A stretch of DNA of 64,000 nt from Thiogranum sp. Lineage in GTDB: Bacteria; Pseudomonadota; Gammaproteobacteria; DSM-19610. A program made the position numbers and the translations under genes. The stretch is taken from NCBI GenBank assembly GCA_024636585.1, contig JAGXGS010000034.1:1-64000 (forward strand), in the 5' to 3' direction. Within the stretch, counting starts at the first letter, position 1, and the number at the start of each line of letters is the position of its first letter. The notes beneath the pieces were generated by a model. It was given only the letters and a program-made list of their open reading frames with translations, was not told where the DNA came from and ran no database searches. Of the stretch, positions 10,415 through 19,937 are shown piece by piece.

Positions 10415-11542
10415 TTAACGGGCAGCCTCTACATCCGAGGGTTGAACCAGGTCACCGGTGTCGTTACCCCAGGCATTACGCTCATAGGTCACTACCGCGG
10501 CAATATCGATGTCGTTGAGCTGACCGGCAAATGCCGCCATAGCGGTGCCTGGCTTGCCGTTCATCACCATGTCAAGGTGCGCTTCTATCGGGCCTGTCGC
10601 TATCGGACTGCCCACCAGACCGGGGAATGCCCCCGGAACACCCGCACCGCTGACCTGGTGACAGGCCGCACATGCGGTGTTGTAGACGTTCTCGCCCCGC
10701 GTCATCAGTTCGTCCTGCGCCCACTCCCGGTCGGCCGCCGACGCATCCGCATCGGCGGCGGATTTCTGCGCCTGCATCCAGGCGTCGAAATCGGCATCAT
10801 TTTTTGCCACCACGACGATCGGCATGAAACCGTGGTCCTTGCCGCACAATTCCGCGCACTGGCCGCGATACACGCCCTCTTCCTGGACATTGATCCACAT
10901 TTCGTTGATGTAACCCGGAATGGCGTCTTTCTTCATGCCCAGCTCGGGAACCCACCAGGCATGAATGACGTCGTTGGCGGTGATCAGCAGGCGCACCTTC
11001 TTGTTGACCGGCACCACCAACGGATTGTCGACTTCCAGCAGATAGTTGTCGCCCTTGCCCTGGCGGTTGTAGATCTGGTCCTGAGGCGTAGACAGGGAAC
11101 TGATGAAACTGACGCCGTCGTCAATATAGTCGTAGCCCCATTTCCACTGATAGCCCGTCACCTTGATGCTGAGATCGGAGTTGGTAGTGTCTTCCATGGC
11201 GACCAGTGCCTTGGTCGCGGGTATCGCCATACCGGCGAGGATAAGGAACGGGACGATCGTCCAGACGATTTCCACCAGAGTACTCTCATGAAACTGGGCC
11301 GGCTTGGCGCCTCTCGACTTGCGATGGTAGATAATGGAAATGAACATCGCACCGAAAACCACGACAGCGATCGCCACGCACACCCAGAGAACCAGCATGT
11401 GCAGGTCATAGGCATCCTGGCTGATCGGCGTAACGCCGCGCGGTAGATTCAATCCGTACTCGGCGGACACGGCAGCTCCGTATAACGCGGCTGCGCCTCC
11501 GCTTATCGCCGTTAGCGTTCGTCTAACTATGGTTAACCACAT
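10415..11542 (-). CDS. ctaC: cytochrome c oxidase subunit II with fused C-terminal cytochrome c domain (caa3-type)
   Basis: CuA site [17 protein letters not shown] plus C-terminal [24 protein letters not shown]; start set at MWLTIVRR (11542) behind a GAAGGAGAG SD. Confidence 0.94.
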   Translation of the reverse strand: MWLTIVRRTLTAISGGAAALYGAAVSAEYGLNLPRGVTPISQDAYDLHMLVLWVCVAIAVVVFGAMFISIIYHRKSRGAKPAQFHESTLVEIVWTIVPFLILAGMAIPATKALVAMEDTTNSDLSIKVTGYQWKWGYDYIDDGVSFISSLSTPQDQIYNRQGKGDNYLLEVDNPLVVPVNKKVRLLITANDVIHAWWVPELGMKKDAIPGYINEMWINVQEEGVYRGQCAELCGKDHGFMPIVVVAKNDADFDAWMQAQKSAADADASAADREWAQDELMTRGENVYNTACAACHQVSGAGVPGAFPGLVGSPIATGPIEAHLDMVMNGKPGTAMAAFAGQLNDIDIAAVVTYERNAWGNDTGDLVQPSDVEAAR

Positions 11543-12168
11543 GCCAACATCTCTCCTTCCCACTCCCGGATACTCGAATTCTTTTATGTCAAAGAACCAG
11601 TCGGCCCTTCCACTCGTGCGCCTGTGGCAGGCATTTAAAAACCACACACAGCCAGGCTTTTTTTGTCATCTGCCCAAATAAGCCTTTTTCTGAACCAGCA
11701 GGTTCTATTGATAAGCGCGTAGCCGGGCGCTGTTTTCGACCCCCGGGATCGATGCCGCCGCGTACGCTGGGGCGCATGCTACCTCAGCGATTGGAAAGGG
11801 TGCAAAAAAATTTGAAATTTGCGGTCATAAAAACTTGCTATATCAGATATTTACAAAACAATATATTAGAATATTTTAAATAACTGAATTATGAAAACAT
11901 GCCTTGTCAGCAGGCCATTGCTATCGGCGATAAATGCCAAACAGTTATTGTTTTTCATAACGTTATTCTGGCATAAGCCGCCAATGACGAGGCACCCATG
12001 ACGGAACCGTTGCCAACCTTGACAAGATAACCTGTCGAAATCTGACGAGCGTCTGTAACTTCCCGTTAATCAATAGCTAATTCTCAAGTTGTGCAGCTGT
12101 CCGCCGACCATGGAGAGTTGATCCACAGCCTTCCGGAGCGTCTTCTCCGGTACCGAGGGAGGGCAGAC

Positions 12169-12654
12169 ATGAAGCATTTCCTGACAATCATCCTGGCTTT
12201 ATGCGCAACGTTGTTCGCAGCGCAAAATCACGCCGCTGGCGAAGTCATGTTCGAGCGCAAACTCAGCGCCGCAAAGGCAGGTGATATTGAAGCGCAGTAC
12301 GATGTGGGATACCGCTATGAAAAGGGACGCGGCACGGAACGGGATGACGAACAGGCCGTTCTTTGGTATCTGAGGGCTGCCGAACAGGGGCTGGACAAAG
12401 CTGAATACAAGCTGGGTCTGTGCTATCTGGACGGCATAGGCACTGCAAAGGACGAAGCGCAGGGGATGTCCTGGCTGGAAAAAGCTGCTGAACAGGGATA
12501 CATGCCCGCCCAGTACCAGATGGGAAAGCTGCTGGCGGCAAGCGGTCAGCACCGAAACCTTCAGCGGGCGCTGGAGTGGCTCCAGAAAGCCCAGGACAAT
12601 GGCTACGAACCGGCCACCATGGAACTGCGCAAGCTCAGGAAGAAGCTCGACTAG
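12169..12654 (+). CDS. secreted Sel1-repeat (SLR) protein
   Basis: Signal peptide MKHFLTIILALCATLFAAQNHAAG then AEAQYDVGYRYEKGRG / AEYKLGLCYLDGIGTAKDEAQGMSWLEKAAEQGYMPAQYQMG repeats; SD-like GAGGGAGGG. Confidence 0.88.
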   Translation: MKHFLTIILALCATLFAAQNHAAGEVMFERKLSAAKAGDIEAQYDVGYRYEKGRGTERDDEQAVLWYLRAAEQGLDKAEYKLGLCYLDGIGTAKDEAQGMSWLEKAAEQGYMPAQYQMGKLLAASGQHRNLQRALEWLQKAQDNGYEPATMELRKLRKKLD

Positions 12655-13334
12655 CGGAGCAACCGTTTCAGGTCCAGTCGTCGATACTGCTGTTGCGGCC
12701 ATTCGGCTGCGTCAATAAAAGGGAAATCAGCGATCAGGGGGGCTTCCAGTCGCTGCTGCAATGCCCGCACATTTTCATCAGGATTCACACACTCTCTGTC
12801 GCACCGGTTCGCGACCCAGCCAGCCATGCTGAGGCCGGCGGCTCGCACCGCCGCGGCAGTCAGCAGTGCATGATTCAGACAGCCGAGCCTGATGCCCACC
12901 ACCAGGATCACCGGGTAATCCAGCGCCACAGCAATATCCTGCATGGTTTGCCGGTCATTCACCGGTACCATCCAGCCTCCTACGCCCTCGACGACTACAG
13001 CGTCAGCCGTTGCAGCGATTTGCCGGCAGCAGTCGACGATGCGTGGTATTTCGATAACGGTGCCGACCGCATCAGCGGCGAGATGGGGCGCGATGGCAGG
13101 CTCGAAAGCGTAAGGATTGACCAGTTCATACGCCAGCTCGTGCGAACATTCCCGCAGCAGGCGCTCGGCGTCGTCATTGCGCAGCCCCCATTCAGTCTCG
13201 ATACAGCCGCTGGCAACCGGCTTCATGGCCACGGCGTTGAAATCGCCGGATTTCAGCGCCCGCAACAACGCTACACTGACACAGGTTTTACCAATGCCGG
13301 TATCGGTGCCAGTAATGAACCATCCACGGCTCAT
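12651..13334 (-). CDS. bioD: dethiobiotin synthetase
   Basis: GWFITGTDTGIGKTCVSVALLRAL; VVEGVGGWMVPV; start at MSRGWF. Confidence 0.95.
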   Translation of the reverse strand: MSRGWFITGTDTGIGKTCVSVALLRALKSGDFNAVAMKPVASGCIETEWGLRNDDAERLLRECSHELAYELVNPYAFEPAIAPHLAADAVGTVIEIPRIVDCCRQIAATADAVVVEGVGGWMVPVNDRQTMQDIAVALDYPVILVVGIRLGCLNHALLTAAAVRAAGLSMAGWVANRCDRECVNPDENVRALQQRLEAPLIADFPFIDAAEWPQQQYRRLDLKRLLR

Positions 13335-14176
13335 CGCCGTTTTATGCTCTCGACCGAAATGCTGCACTGATTGCTCGCGGTCCAGGCATGACCGTTGACG
13401 ATTTCATAGCTGGCTGGCAGCACGCCGGCGTGCCGGTACTGCTCATAGGCTGCAACCAGCCGTTGCATACGCGCCCGACCCGTAAGGCCGCGCGCTCGTC
13501 CGGCGGTTACATTATGTGCACCGATCTGTTTCAGTTCCCGCATCAACTGCCAGACGTCCGGGTAGGTCAGCGTCAGTCGTTCCACATCGACCACCGGATC
13601 GGCGAACCGGGTACGCACCAGGGCATCACCGATGTCGTGCATATCCAGGAAGATATTCACGTGACTGGCACCGTCGACAGTCTCCCAGCTGCTACGCAGC
13701 TCTTTCAGAGTATCCGGTCCGAACGTCGAGAACAGCAGCAGCCCGCCAGGTCGCAGAACCCGTTGAAACTCGGCAAAGGCGGCTTCGATATCCACGCACC
13801 ATTGCAACATAAGGTTGGAAAACAGCAGATCGAAACTGTTGTCGGGGAAGGGCAGCCGTTCGGCATCGGCACAGACGCAGCGCGGGCGGCGCAACCAGCG
13901 ACCGCGCTTGCGCGCGTGGGTCAGCATCGGCAAGGCGATATCGAGCGCCACCACATCTGCCTTCGGATAGCGCCCGAGCAAGCCGCCGAGACACTGCCCG
14001 GTCCCGGTGCCGAGATCCAGCACCCGCAGCGGCTGCAGCTGCATCAGATCGAGGCGCTCAAGCAAACGCTTTCCCACTTCGCGCTGCAACACCGCAGCCG
14101 CATCGTAGCCATTCGCGGCAGCCGCAAAACTGCGGCGCGCCTGATGCTTTTCCGGCAACTGGTCAGTTAGCTGCAT
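13331..14176 (-). CDS. bioC: malonyl-ACP O-methyltransferase
   Basis: SAM-methyltransferase motif VLDLGTGTGQCLGGLLGRYP, NLMLQWC; position inside bio operon; start at MQLTDQLPEK. Confidence 0.93.
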   Translation of the reverse strand: MQLTDQLPEKHQARRSFAAAANGYDAAAVLQREVGKRLLERLDLMQLQPLRVLDLGTGTGQCLGGLLGRYPKADVVALDIALPMLTHARKRGRWLRRPRCVCADAERLPFPDNSFDLLFSNLMLQWCVDIEAAFAEFQRVLRPGGLLLFSTFGPDTLKELRSSWETVDGASHVNIFLDMHDIGDALVRTRFADPVVDVERLTLTYPDVWQLMRELKQIGAHNVTAGRARGLTGRARMQRLVAAYEQYRHAGVLPASYEIVNGHAWTASNQCSISVESIKRR

Positions 14177-14939
14177 GTCGCTGCTCCGAAGGACTTGATA
14201 ACCATTGCTGCAGCTGCCCGGCACACTGCCGCGCATGCGAGAGAAACGGCGCATGCCCCGCCCCATTTATGATCAGCGAATCACCTGCAGCAAAAGTGTC
14301 GGCGACCAGAGCCGGCACCAGCGTGTCCCGTTCTCCGAAGATCCCGTACACCGGCATCATCAGCTCTTGCAGCACTGCCCTCTGATCAGATTGCCGCAAC
14401 AGATCAAGGCCAGCCTGCAAGGCCTGTGGACTGGCCTGTCGCCGGCTGCCGAGCTGAACACGCAAACGCCGCAGAACCGCCCCGCTGTCCTCGGCGCCGC
14501 GTACCTGCAAGGCCATGAATCTCGACAGCGTCCGTTCAATGTCCGCATCGAGCTGGCGTGCAAACTGGTCAAACACCTGGGCATCGACCGCTTTCTGCCA
14601 ACCGGCGCCGGTCACGAACCGCGGCGTCGACGCCAGTAACACCAGCGCTCGACAGCGTTCCGGTGCTGCGCCAGCGGCGGCCAATGCCACCAGCCCACCC
14701 AACGACCAGCCAACCCAGGCCGCCCGTTCCGGGGCGACTTCGAGCACCGCTTCAGCCCATTGCTCAAGCTCGGCCGGCTCCGCCTCCCGGCTGTGACCGT
14801 GCCCCGGCAGGTCTACCACCGTGACCCGGAAATGCTCGCCCAGCAGCCGCGTCCAGTCGGAGAACACCGCGCCATGCATGGCCCATCCATGCAAAAGCAC
14901 CAGCTCAGGCCCATCGCCACCGCGCTCAACATGCAGCAT
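14163..14939 (-). CDS. bioH: pimeloyl-ACP methyl ester carboxylesterase
   Basis: alpha/beta hydrolase; LVLLHGWAMHGAVF, WVGWSLGGLVAL, GAGHAPFLSH. Confidence 0.93.
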   Translation of the reverse strand: MLHVERGGDGPELVLLHGWAMHGAVFSDWTRLLGEHFRVTVVDLPGHGHSREAEPAELEQWAEAVLEVAPERAAWVGWSLGGLVALAAAGAAPERCRALVLLASTPRFVTGAGWQKAVDAQVFDQFARQLDADIERTLSRFMALQVRGAEDSGAVLRRLRVQLGSRRQASPQALQAGLDLLRQSDQRAVLQELMMPVYGIFGERDTLVPALVADTFAAGDSLIINGAGHAPFLSHARQCAGQLQQWLSSPSEQRHAAN

Positions 14940-16098
14940 TACGAGAGACTCCGCAGAGGTCCTGGAGACTATCCAGCAGGCGATCGACCTGTTCGTGGGT
15001 ATGCTGTGCCGACAAGGTGATGCGCAGACGTGCGGTGCCTGCCGGCACCGTCGGCGGCCGAATCGCAGTCACCAGAATGCCGTGTTCGCTCAGCGCCTTG
15101 CTGAGTCGCAGCGCCTCACCGGAATCGCCAACCAGCAATGGCTGGATCGGAGTCGTGGAGGGCAGCAAGGGCAACGAGAGCTGTCCTGCGCCAATGCGAA
15201 AGCGCTCGATCAGTTTATCCAGATGATCGCGCAGGGGCTGCGCCTCGCGCACCAGTTGCAGCGCCCTGCGGCTAGCCCAGGCGACTGCCGGAGGTGGCGC
15301 GGTGGTATAGATGAATGTGCGCGCCTGCTGAATGAGGGTTTCCACCAAGTCTTCAGACCCGGCTACGAAAGCCCCGAAGGTACCGCAGGCTTTGCCGAGC
15401 GTGGCCATCAGTATCAGCTCATTCGAAGACGCTGCAATCTGCTCCGCACAACAACCGCGTCCGTCGCGTCCGAGCACACCGAAGCCATGCGCATCATCAA
15501 TCAGCAGCCAGGCATCAGCTTGTTCCGCAACCTGTGCCAGCTCCGCGACCGGTGCGCAATCGCCGTCCATGCTGAACACGCCATCGCTGGCGATTAATCG
15601 CTGGCCGCGCGTCTGGGCTGCGAGTTTGGTGGTCAACCGCGCCAGATCCAGGTGTGGATATCTGACCAGCCGGGAGTTGCTGATCTGTGCAGCATCGATG
15701 AGCGATGCGTGGTTCAACCGATCCTCATAGACAAGGTCGCCGCGTCCGGTCAGCGCCGATATGACCCCCAGATTCGCCATATAGCCTGTGGAGAACAGCA
15801 GTGCCCTTGGCCGGCCGACAAATTCCGCCAGGTCTTCTTCCAGTGCCTGATGAGCATAACTGTGACCGGTAACCAGGTGCGCGGCTCCGCTGCCGACACC
15901 GAAACGGTCCGCGCCCTGTTTAAAAGCTTCGATCAGTTGCGGGTGATTTGCGAGACCCAGGTAATCATTACTGCAGAACGAGAGATACTCGCGTCCCTCG
16001 ATGCGAACCAGAACACCCTGTGGACTTTCCAGCGTCTGTCGGCTGCGGTACAGCTGCAGGCGCTTTCGCTCCGTTAATTCCGTGGCGAGGTTCTGCAT
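14926..16098 (-). CDS. bioF: 8-amino-7-oxononanoate synthase
   Basis: FCSNDYLGLANHPQ, IDDAHGFGVLGRDGRG, ATLGKACGTFGAFV. Confidence 0.96.
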   Translation of the reverse strand: MQNLATELTERKRLQLYRSRQTLESPQGVLVRIEGREYLSFCSNDYLGLANHPQLIEAFKQGADRFGVGSGAAHLVTGHSYAHQALEEDLAEFVGRPRALLFSTGYMANLGVISALTGRGDLVYEDRLNHASLIDAAQISNSRLVRYPHLDLARLTTKLAAQTRGQRLIASDGVFSMDGDCAPVAELAQVAEQADAWLLIDDAHGFGVLGRDGRGCCAEQIAASSNELILMATLGKACGTFGAFVAGSEDLVETLIQQARTFIYTTAPPPAVAWASRRALQLVREAQPLRDHLDKLIERFRIGAGQLSLPLLPSTTPIQPLLVGDSGEALRLSKALSEHGILVTAIRPPTVPAGTARLRITLSAQHTHEQVDRLLDSLQDLCGVSRNAAC

Positions 16099-16127
16099 GA
16101 AAAATTCTTACAGATGCGTCTGTTTGC

Positions 16128-17111
16128 TCAGGCCGGGTGCAGACCGAGTCGCTCGAACAGGCGCTGATCTGCGGTAGCCTCAGGATTCGAAGTGGTCAGC
16201 AGTTTTTCGCCATAGAAAATCGAATTGGCTCCGGCGTGGAAACACAGCGCCTGCATCTCATCGCTCATCTGTTCACGCCCGGCAGACAACCGCACATGGG
16301 AAGCCGGCATCAGTATCCGCGCGACCGCGATGGTGCGGACGAACTCGAACGAATCCAGCGCCTGCTGATCGGACAGGGGCGTGCCTTCCACCCGCACCAG
16401 CATATTTACGGGCACGCTCTCAGGATGCGGTGACTGCTGCGCCAGTTGCTTCAGCAGTGAAACCCGGTCGTGGCGTGCCTCACCCATGCCCACGATACCA
16501 CCGCAACAGACATTCATACCGGCAGCGCGGACATTCCGCAGGGTCTGCAGACGATCTTCATAGGTACGTGTCGTGATTACTTCGCCATAAAACTCCGGCG
16601 AGGTGTCGAGATTGTGGTTGTAGTAGTCCAGACCGGCAGCCTTCAGGCGCTCGGCCTGCTGTTCATCGAGCATGCCCAGCGTCATGCAGGTTTCCAGGCC
16701 CTCGGCCTGGACCCGCTGGACCATGTCCAGCACCCGCTCGAAATTGCGACCCCGCGGATTGCGCCAGGCTGCTCCCATACAGAAACGGCTGGCGCCGGTC
16801 TGTTTGGCGGCGCGGGCGGCAGTGACTACCGCATCCACATCCATCAGGCTTCCCGGCTCCACCGGCGTTTCGTAGTGCACGCTCTGTGGGCAGTAGTTGC
16901 AGTCTTCCGGGCAGCCGCCGGTTTTGATGCTCAGCAGCGTACTGATCTGCACGCCATTCGGATCAAAATGTGAGCGATGCACCTGCTGGGCGCGGTGCAA
17001 CAGATCATTGAAGGGCAACGCGAACAAAGCTGCGATTTCGTCCTGCTGCCAGTCGAAACGCAGGCCTTCTGATGACTGCTGCGAGGATTCAAGTGTGGCT
17101 GTCTGTGTCAT
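16128..17111 (-). CDS. bioB: biotin synthase
   Basis: Radical [32 protein letters not shown]. Confidence 0.97.
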   Translation of the reverse strand: MTQTATLESSQQSSEGLRFDWQQDEIAALFALPFNDLLHRAQQVHRSHFDPNGVQISTLLSIKTGGCPEDCNYCPQSVHYETPVEPGSLMDVDAVVTAARAAKQTGASRFCMGAAWRNPRGRNFERVLDMVQRVQAEGLETCMTLGMLDEQQAERLKAAGLDYYNHNLDTSPEFYGEVITTRTYEDRLQTLRNVRAAGMNVCCGGIVGMGEARHDRVSLLKQLAQQSPHPESVPVNMLVRVEGTPLSDQQALDSFEFVRTIAVARILMPASHVRLSAGREQMSDEMQALCFHAGANSIFYGEKLLTTSNPEATADQRLFERLGLHPA

Positions 17112-17517
17112 GATTTTCTGCCGGTAACTCCATATCTATCCAGTCATCGCGCCGGATCCGGATCAGGTCGACGATCGACCAGGGGATCAGCACCAGGGCT
17201 GCAAGTGCCCAGGCAATAACGTAATACTGCCAGCCGCCGCCCGGAATGAAGGCGGCGGCGGCAACGAAAAATCCCGTGACGCCATAAAAACGGTATGCCG
17301 CATGCTGGGTGTAATGCCCGACCTTTTCGTTGGGATGGTGCCGGTTCATCGCGTACACCAGCATCGACAGGCCCAACCACAGCATGCCCAGCGGTATCGG
17401 AACCATGATGGCAACAATATTACCGATGTTGAACACGGCCGCCGCAGTACGTGCTTTATTGCCCGGCAGCAGCCGAACGCTGCCATGCGACGCCCTGAAA
17501 GGTTCAGATTCGGTCAT
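17089..17517 (-). CDS. uncharacterised multi-pass membrane protein, predicted first gene of the bio operon
   Basis: 142 aa with about 3-4 hydrophobic segments; overlaps bioB start by 23 nt; downstream of BirA operator. Confidence 0.75.
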   Translation of the reverse strand: MTESEPFRASHGSVRLLPGNKARTAAAVFNIGNIVAIMVPIPLGMLWLGLSMLVYAMNRHHPNEKVGHYTQHAAYRFYGVTGFFVAAAAFIPGGGWQYYVIAWALAALVLIPWSIVDLIRIRRDDWIDMELPAENHDTDSHT

Positions 17518-17557
17518 GCCTGTTAATCGGATACACTGGCGCGGTTAGCGGGGCCGC

Positions 17558-17587
17558 ACTATGCAACCGCCAACAATCTATTGTCAA
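17558..17587 (-). promoter_or_regulatory. candidate sigma70 promoter of the bio operon
   Basis: Minus strand TTGACA-N18-CATAGT; -35 lies inside the BirA half-site GGTTGACAA. Confidence 0.6.
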
Positions 17588-17614
17588 CCAGGGAGGGTGG
17601 CATATGGTTTACAA
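17581..17614. promoter_or_regulatory. BirA (biotin repressor) operator
   Basis: TTGTCAACC-N16-GGTTTACAA; same half-site and spacer format as E. coli bioO. Confidence 0.92.
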
Positions 17615-18317
17615 GTGGGTACAACGCGCACAATCATGGCTGTTCCCGTCAATCTGTCAGTTGTGCTGCGCGGCCGGCCAGCCGGGGCTGGAAATCTGTG
17701 GGCCTTGCGCACAGGAATTACCCTGGCTGATACACACATGCCACGGCTGCGCCCGCCCGCTGCCATCCGACGCGCCGGTCAGCCGCTGCCCGGATTGCCT
17801 GCAACAGCCGCCGGCGCTCGACCACTGTGAGGCGCTGTTTGGCTATCGGGAGCCCGTTACTACCTGGGTGCAAAACCTGAAATTCCATCAGGATCTGGCA
17901 GCCGCGCAACTGCTCGGAAAGCTGCTGGCCGATCACCTGCCGACCGCGCCACCGGACAGCCTCGTGATCCCGGTACCGCTGCATCGCAAGCGCCTGGCTG
18001 AACGTGGCTATAACCAGGCTCTGGAGATAGCACGGCCGTTGCGACAACGCGGATACCTGCTGAAGCCTCAGTACTGTCGGCGGCACAAACCGACGCATGC
18101 GCAGTCGGATCTACCCGCATCGCGTCGGCGCGCGAATCTGAGCGATGCGTTTTCAGCATCTCCCCAGGTGCGCGGGCAGAATGTCACTCTCATTGATGAC
18201 GTGCTGACGACCGGCGCCACCCTCAACGAGCTGGCGGCGACACTGAAACGTGCCGGGGCATTGCGGGTAGAGGCTCGGGTAATCGCTCGAACCTTGCGGG
18301 ATCACCCGGCCAGATAG
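17604..18317 (+). CDS. comF: ComF family phosphoribosyltransferase-like protein
   Basis: [12 protein letters not shown] zinc-finger Cys pairs; PRPP loop [17 protein letters not shown]. Confidence 0.92.
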   Translation: MVYKWVQRAQSWLFPSICQLCCAAGQPGLEICGPCAQELPWLIHTCHGCARPLPSDAPVSRCPDCLQQPPALDHCEALFGYREPVTTWVQNLKFHQDLAAAQLLGKLLADHLPTAPPDSLVIPVPLHRKRLAERGYNQALEIARPLRQRGYLLKPQYCRRHKPTHAQSDLPASRRRANLSDAFSASPQVRGQNVTLIDDVLTTGATLNELAATLKRAGALRVEARVIARTLRDHPAR

Positions 18318-19180
18318 TGCAGAACAATGCCGATGAAAACCGCAGCGCCGAACCAGTTGTTGTTCAGGAAGGCCTGAAAACACTGGCGAGGATCGCGATC
18401 ACGGATGAGGTACTGCTGGTACAGCAATGACCCGCTGCCCAGCAGCAGACCAAAGTAATAATAGCCTCCCAGCCCGGCCGTCTGCCCCGTCAGCAGCAAG
18501 GCCCCGATCAGCAGAACCTGTATCATCGCCACAATGGCGCGATCGGCATCGCCGAACAATATGGCCGTCGACTTCACGCCGATCTTCAGGTCGTCTTCGC
18601 GATCCACCATGCCGTAGAGGGTGTCATAGGCGGTGACCCACAGGACCGTCGCCACAAACAACAGCCAGGCGATTTTTGGCACCCCCCCGGTTTGCGCTGC
18701 AAATGCCATCGGCACTGCCCAGCCGAACGCGGCGCCCAGATACACCTGGGGGAAATGGGTATAGCGCTTCATGAAAGGATAAGTCGCCGCCAGAACCACA
18801 CCCACCAGAGACAGGTACACAGTGAGCCTGTTCATCAACAACACCAGCCCGAAGGCGGTCAGACTCAGGATCACAAACAGGAACAGTGCTTCCCGTGGCT
18901 TGACCCGCCCCGTCGCAACAGGCCGGTCACGGGTGCGCTTTACCTGTGGATCGACATCGCGGTCAGCATAGTCATTAATGACGCACCCCGCCGAACGCAT
19001 CAGTGTCACGCCCGCTACAAACACCAGCAGGACCAGGAGATCAGGACTGCCTTCACCGGCAATCCACAGTGCCCATAGCGTCGGCCACAACAGCAGGTAA
19101 ATCCCGATTGGGCGGTGGAGCCGCATCAACAATGCGTATTGAGCGAGTCGTTCTTTCATAAGCAGAATGTCATCGTACAA
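18302..19180 (-). CDS. ubiA: 4-hydroxybenzoate octaprenyltransferase
   Basis: [56 protein letters not shown]. Confidence 0.95.
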   Translation of the reverse strand: MYDDILLMKERLAQYALLMRLHRPIGIYLLLWPTLWALWIAGEGSPDLLVLLVFVAGVTLMRSAGCVINDYADRDVDPQVKRTRDRPVATGRVKPREALFLFVILSLTAFGLVLLMNRLTVYLSLVGVVLAATYPFMKRYTHFPQVYLGAAFGWAVPMAFAAQTGGVPKIAWLLFVATVLWVTAYDTLYGMVDREDDLKIGVKSTAILFGDADRAIVAMIQVLLIGALLLTGQTAGLGGYYYFGLLLGSGSLLYQQYLIRDRDPRQCFQAFLNNNWFGAAVFIGIVLHYLAG

Positions 19181-19194
19181 GTGAGATCGAGGAT

Positions 19195-19785
19195 CTACAA
19201 TCGCGCTGGCGCCCGGTTCGCGGCGGTCAGAAAAACCTCCGTGACCAGCAGCGGTTTACCCCCGACCCTGAAGACTGAACGTCGCCCCCAGATTTCTTCG
19301 GGCTGGCTGGTCAGGTTCGCCACCGCACGCGCATACATCGCGCGCTTTCTATTGAGTGGCGCAAGCTCGACAACCCCTCGCGACATGGAGGGATCAGCAA
19401 ACAGAAAGGCACCCAGTGGACGGTTTCCGAGGTGAGCGAGGCGACGCTGCGGGCCACTGAGCGTCGTCACCGGCATCACGGTGCGGGCGAACACCCAGGG
19501 GCGCCCATCGCAGAGCAACTGGACTTCGCGAACCCAGGCGGCACGCGCCACTGGAATCCCCAGCGCCCGCGCTTCATCGAGTCGCGGCCGCTGCCATCCC
19601 TGATGCAATACCCGTACGCCGAAACAACCGGCACAGGCCTGCTTCACGCGGTCGGTCAGCGATCCGGAGTCGAGCAGCCAGGGCCGCAATTCCGGCGGAA
19701 TACGGCTGCGTAGCCAGCGCGGGTAAGGAGCCCACGCGGGCACGCTGACAGGGCGATCGGGAGCAGGCAATTTAAACGATTCCAC
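19195..19785 (-). CDS. ubiC: chorismate pyruvate-lyase
   Basis: [29 protein letters not shown]...[21 protein letters not shown]; adjacent to ubiA; GTG start near 19785 is approximate. Confidence 0.85.
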   Translation of the reverse strand: MESFKLPAPDRPVSVPAWAPYPRWLRSRIPPELRPWLLDSGSLTDRVKQACAGCFGVRVLHQGWQRPRLDEARALGIPVARAAWVREVQLLCDGRPWVFARTVMPVTTLSGPQRRLAHLGNRPLGAFLFADPSMSRGVVELAPLNRKRAMYARAVANLTSQPEEIWGRRSVFRVGGKPLLVTEVFLTAANRAPARL

Positions 19786-19937
19786 GTTCAGCAAAAGGCG
19801 GATTATGGCACAGCCGGCGGATCGGTTTTTGTTGACACAGTTCGCAGAACCGGTGGGACCGAGTGTGAAGTAGCTCGCGGAATCGTTTTGCCCCGCCAGT
19901 AGACTGCTATGCAAATCATTCCGCCAGGAGATTTCCG

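Noticed and set aside
12169-12654. Sel1-repeat protein as secreted effector
   Set aside because: Only a signal peptide and SLR repeats are seen; no secretion system or effector context.
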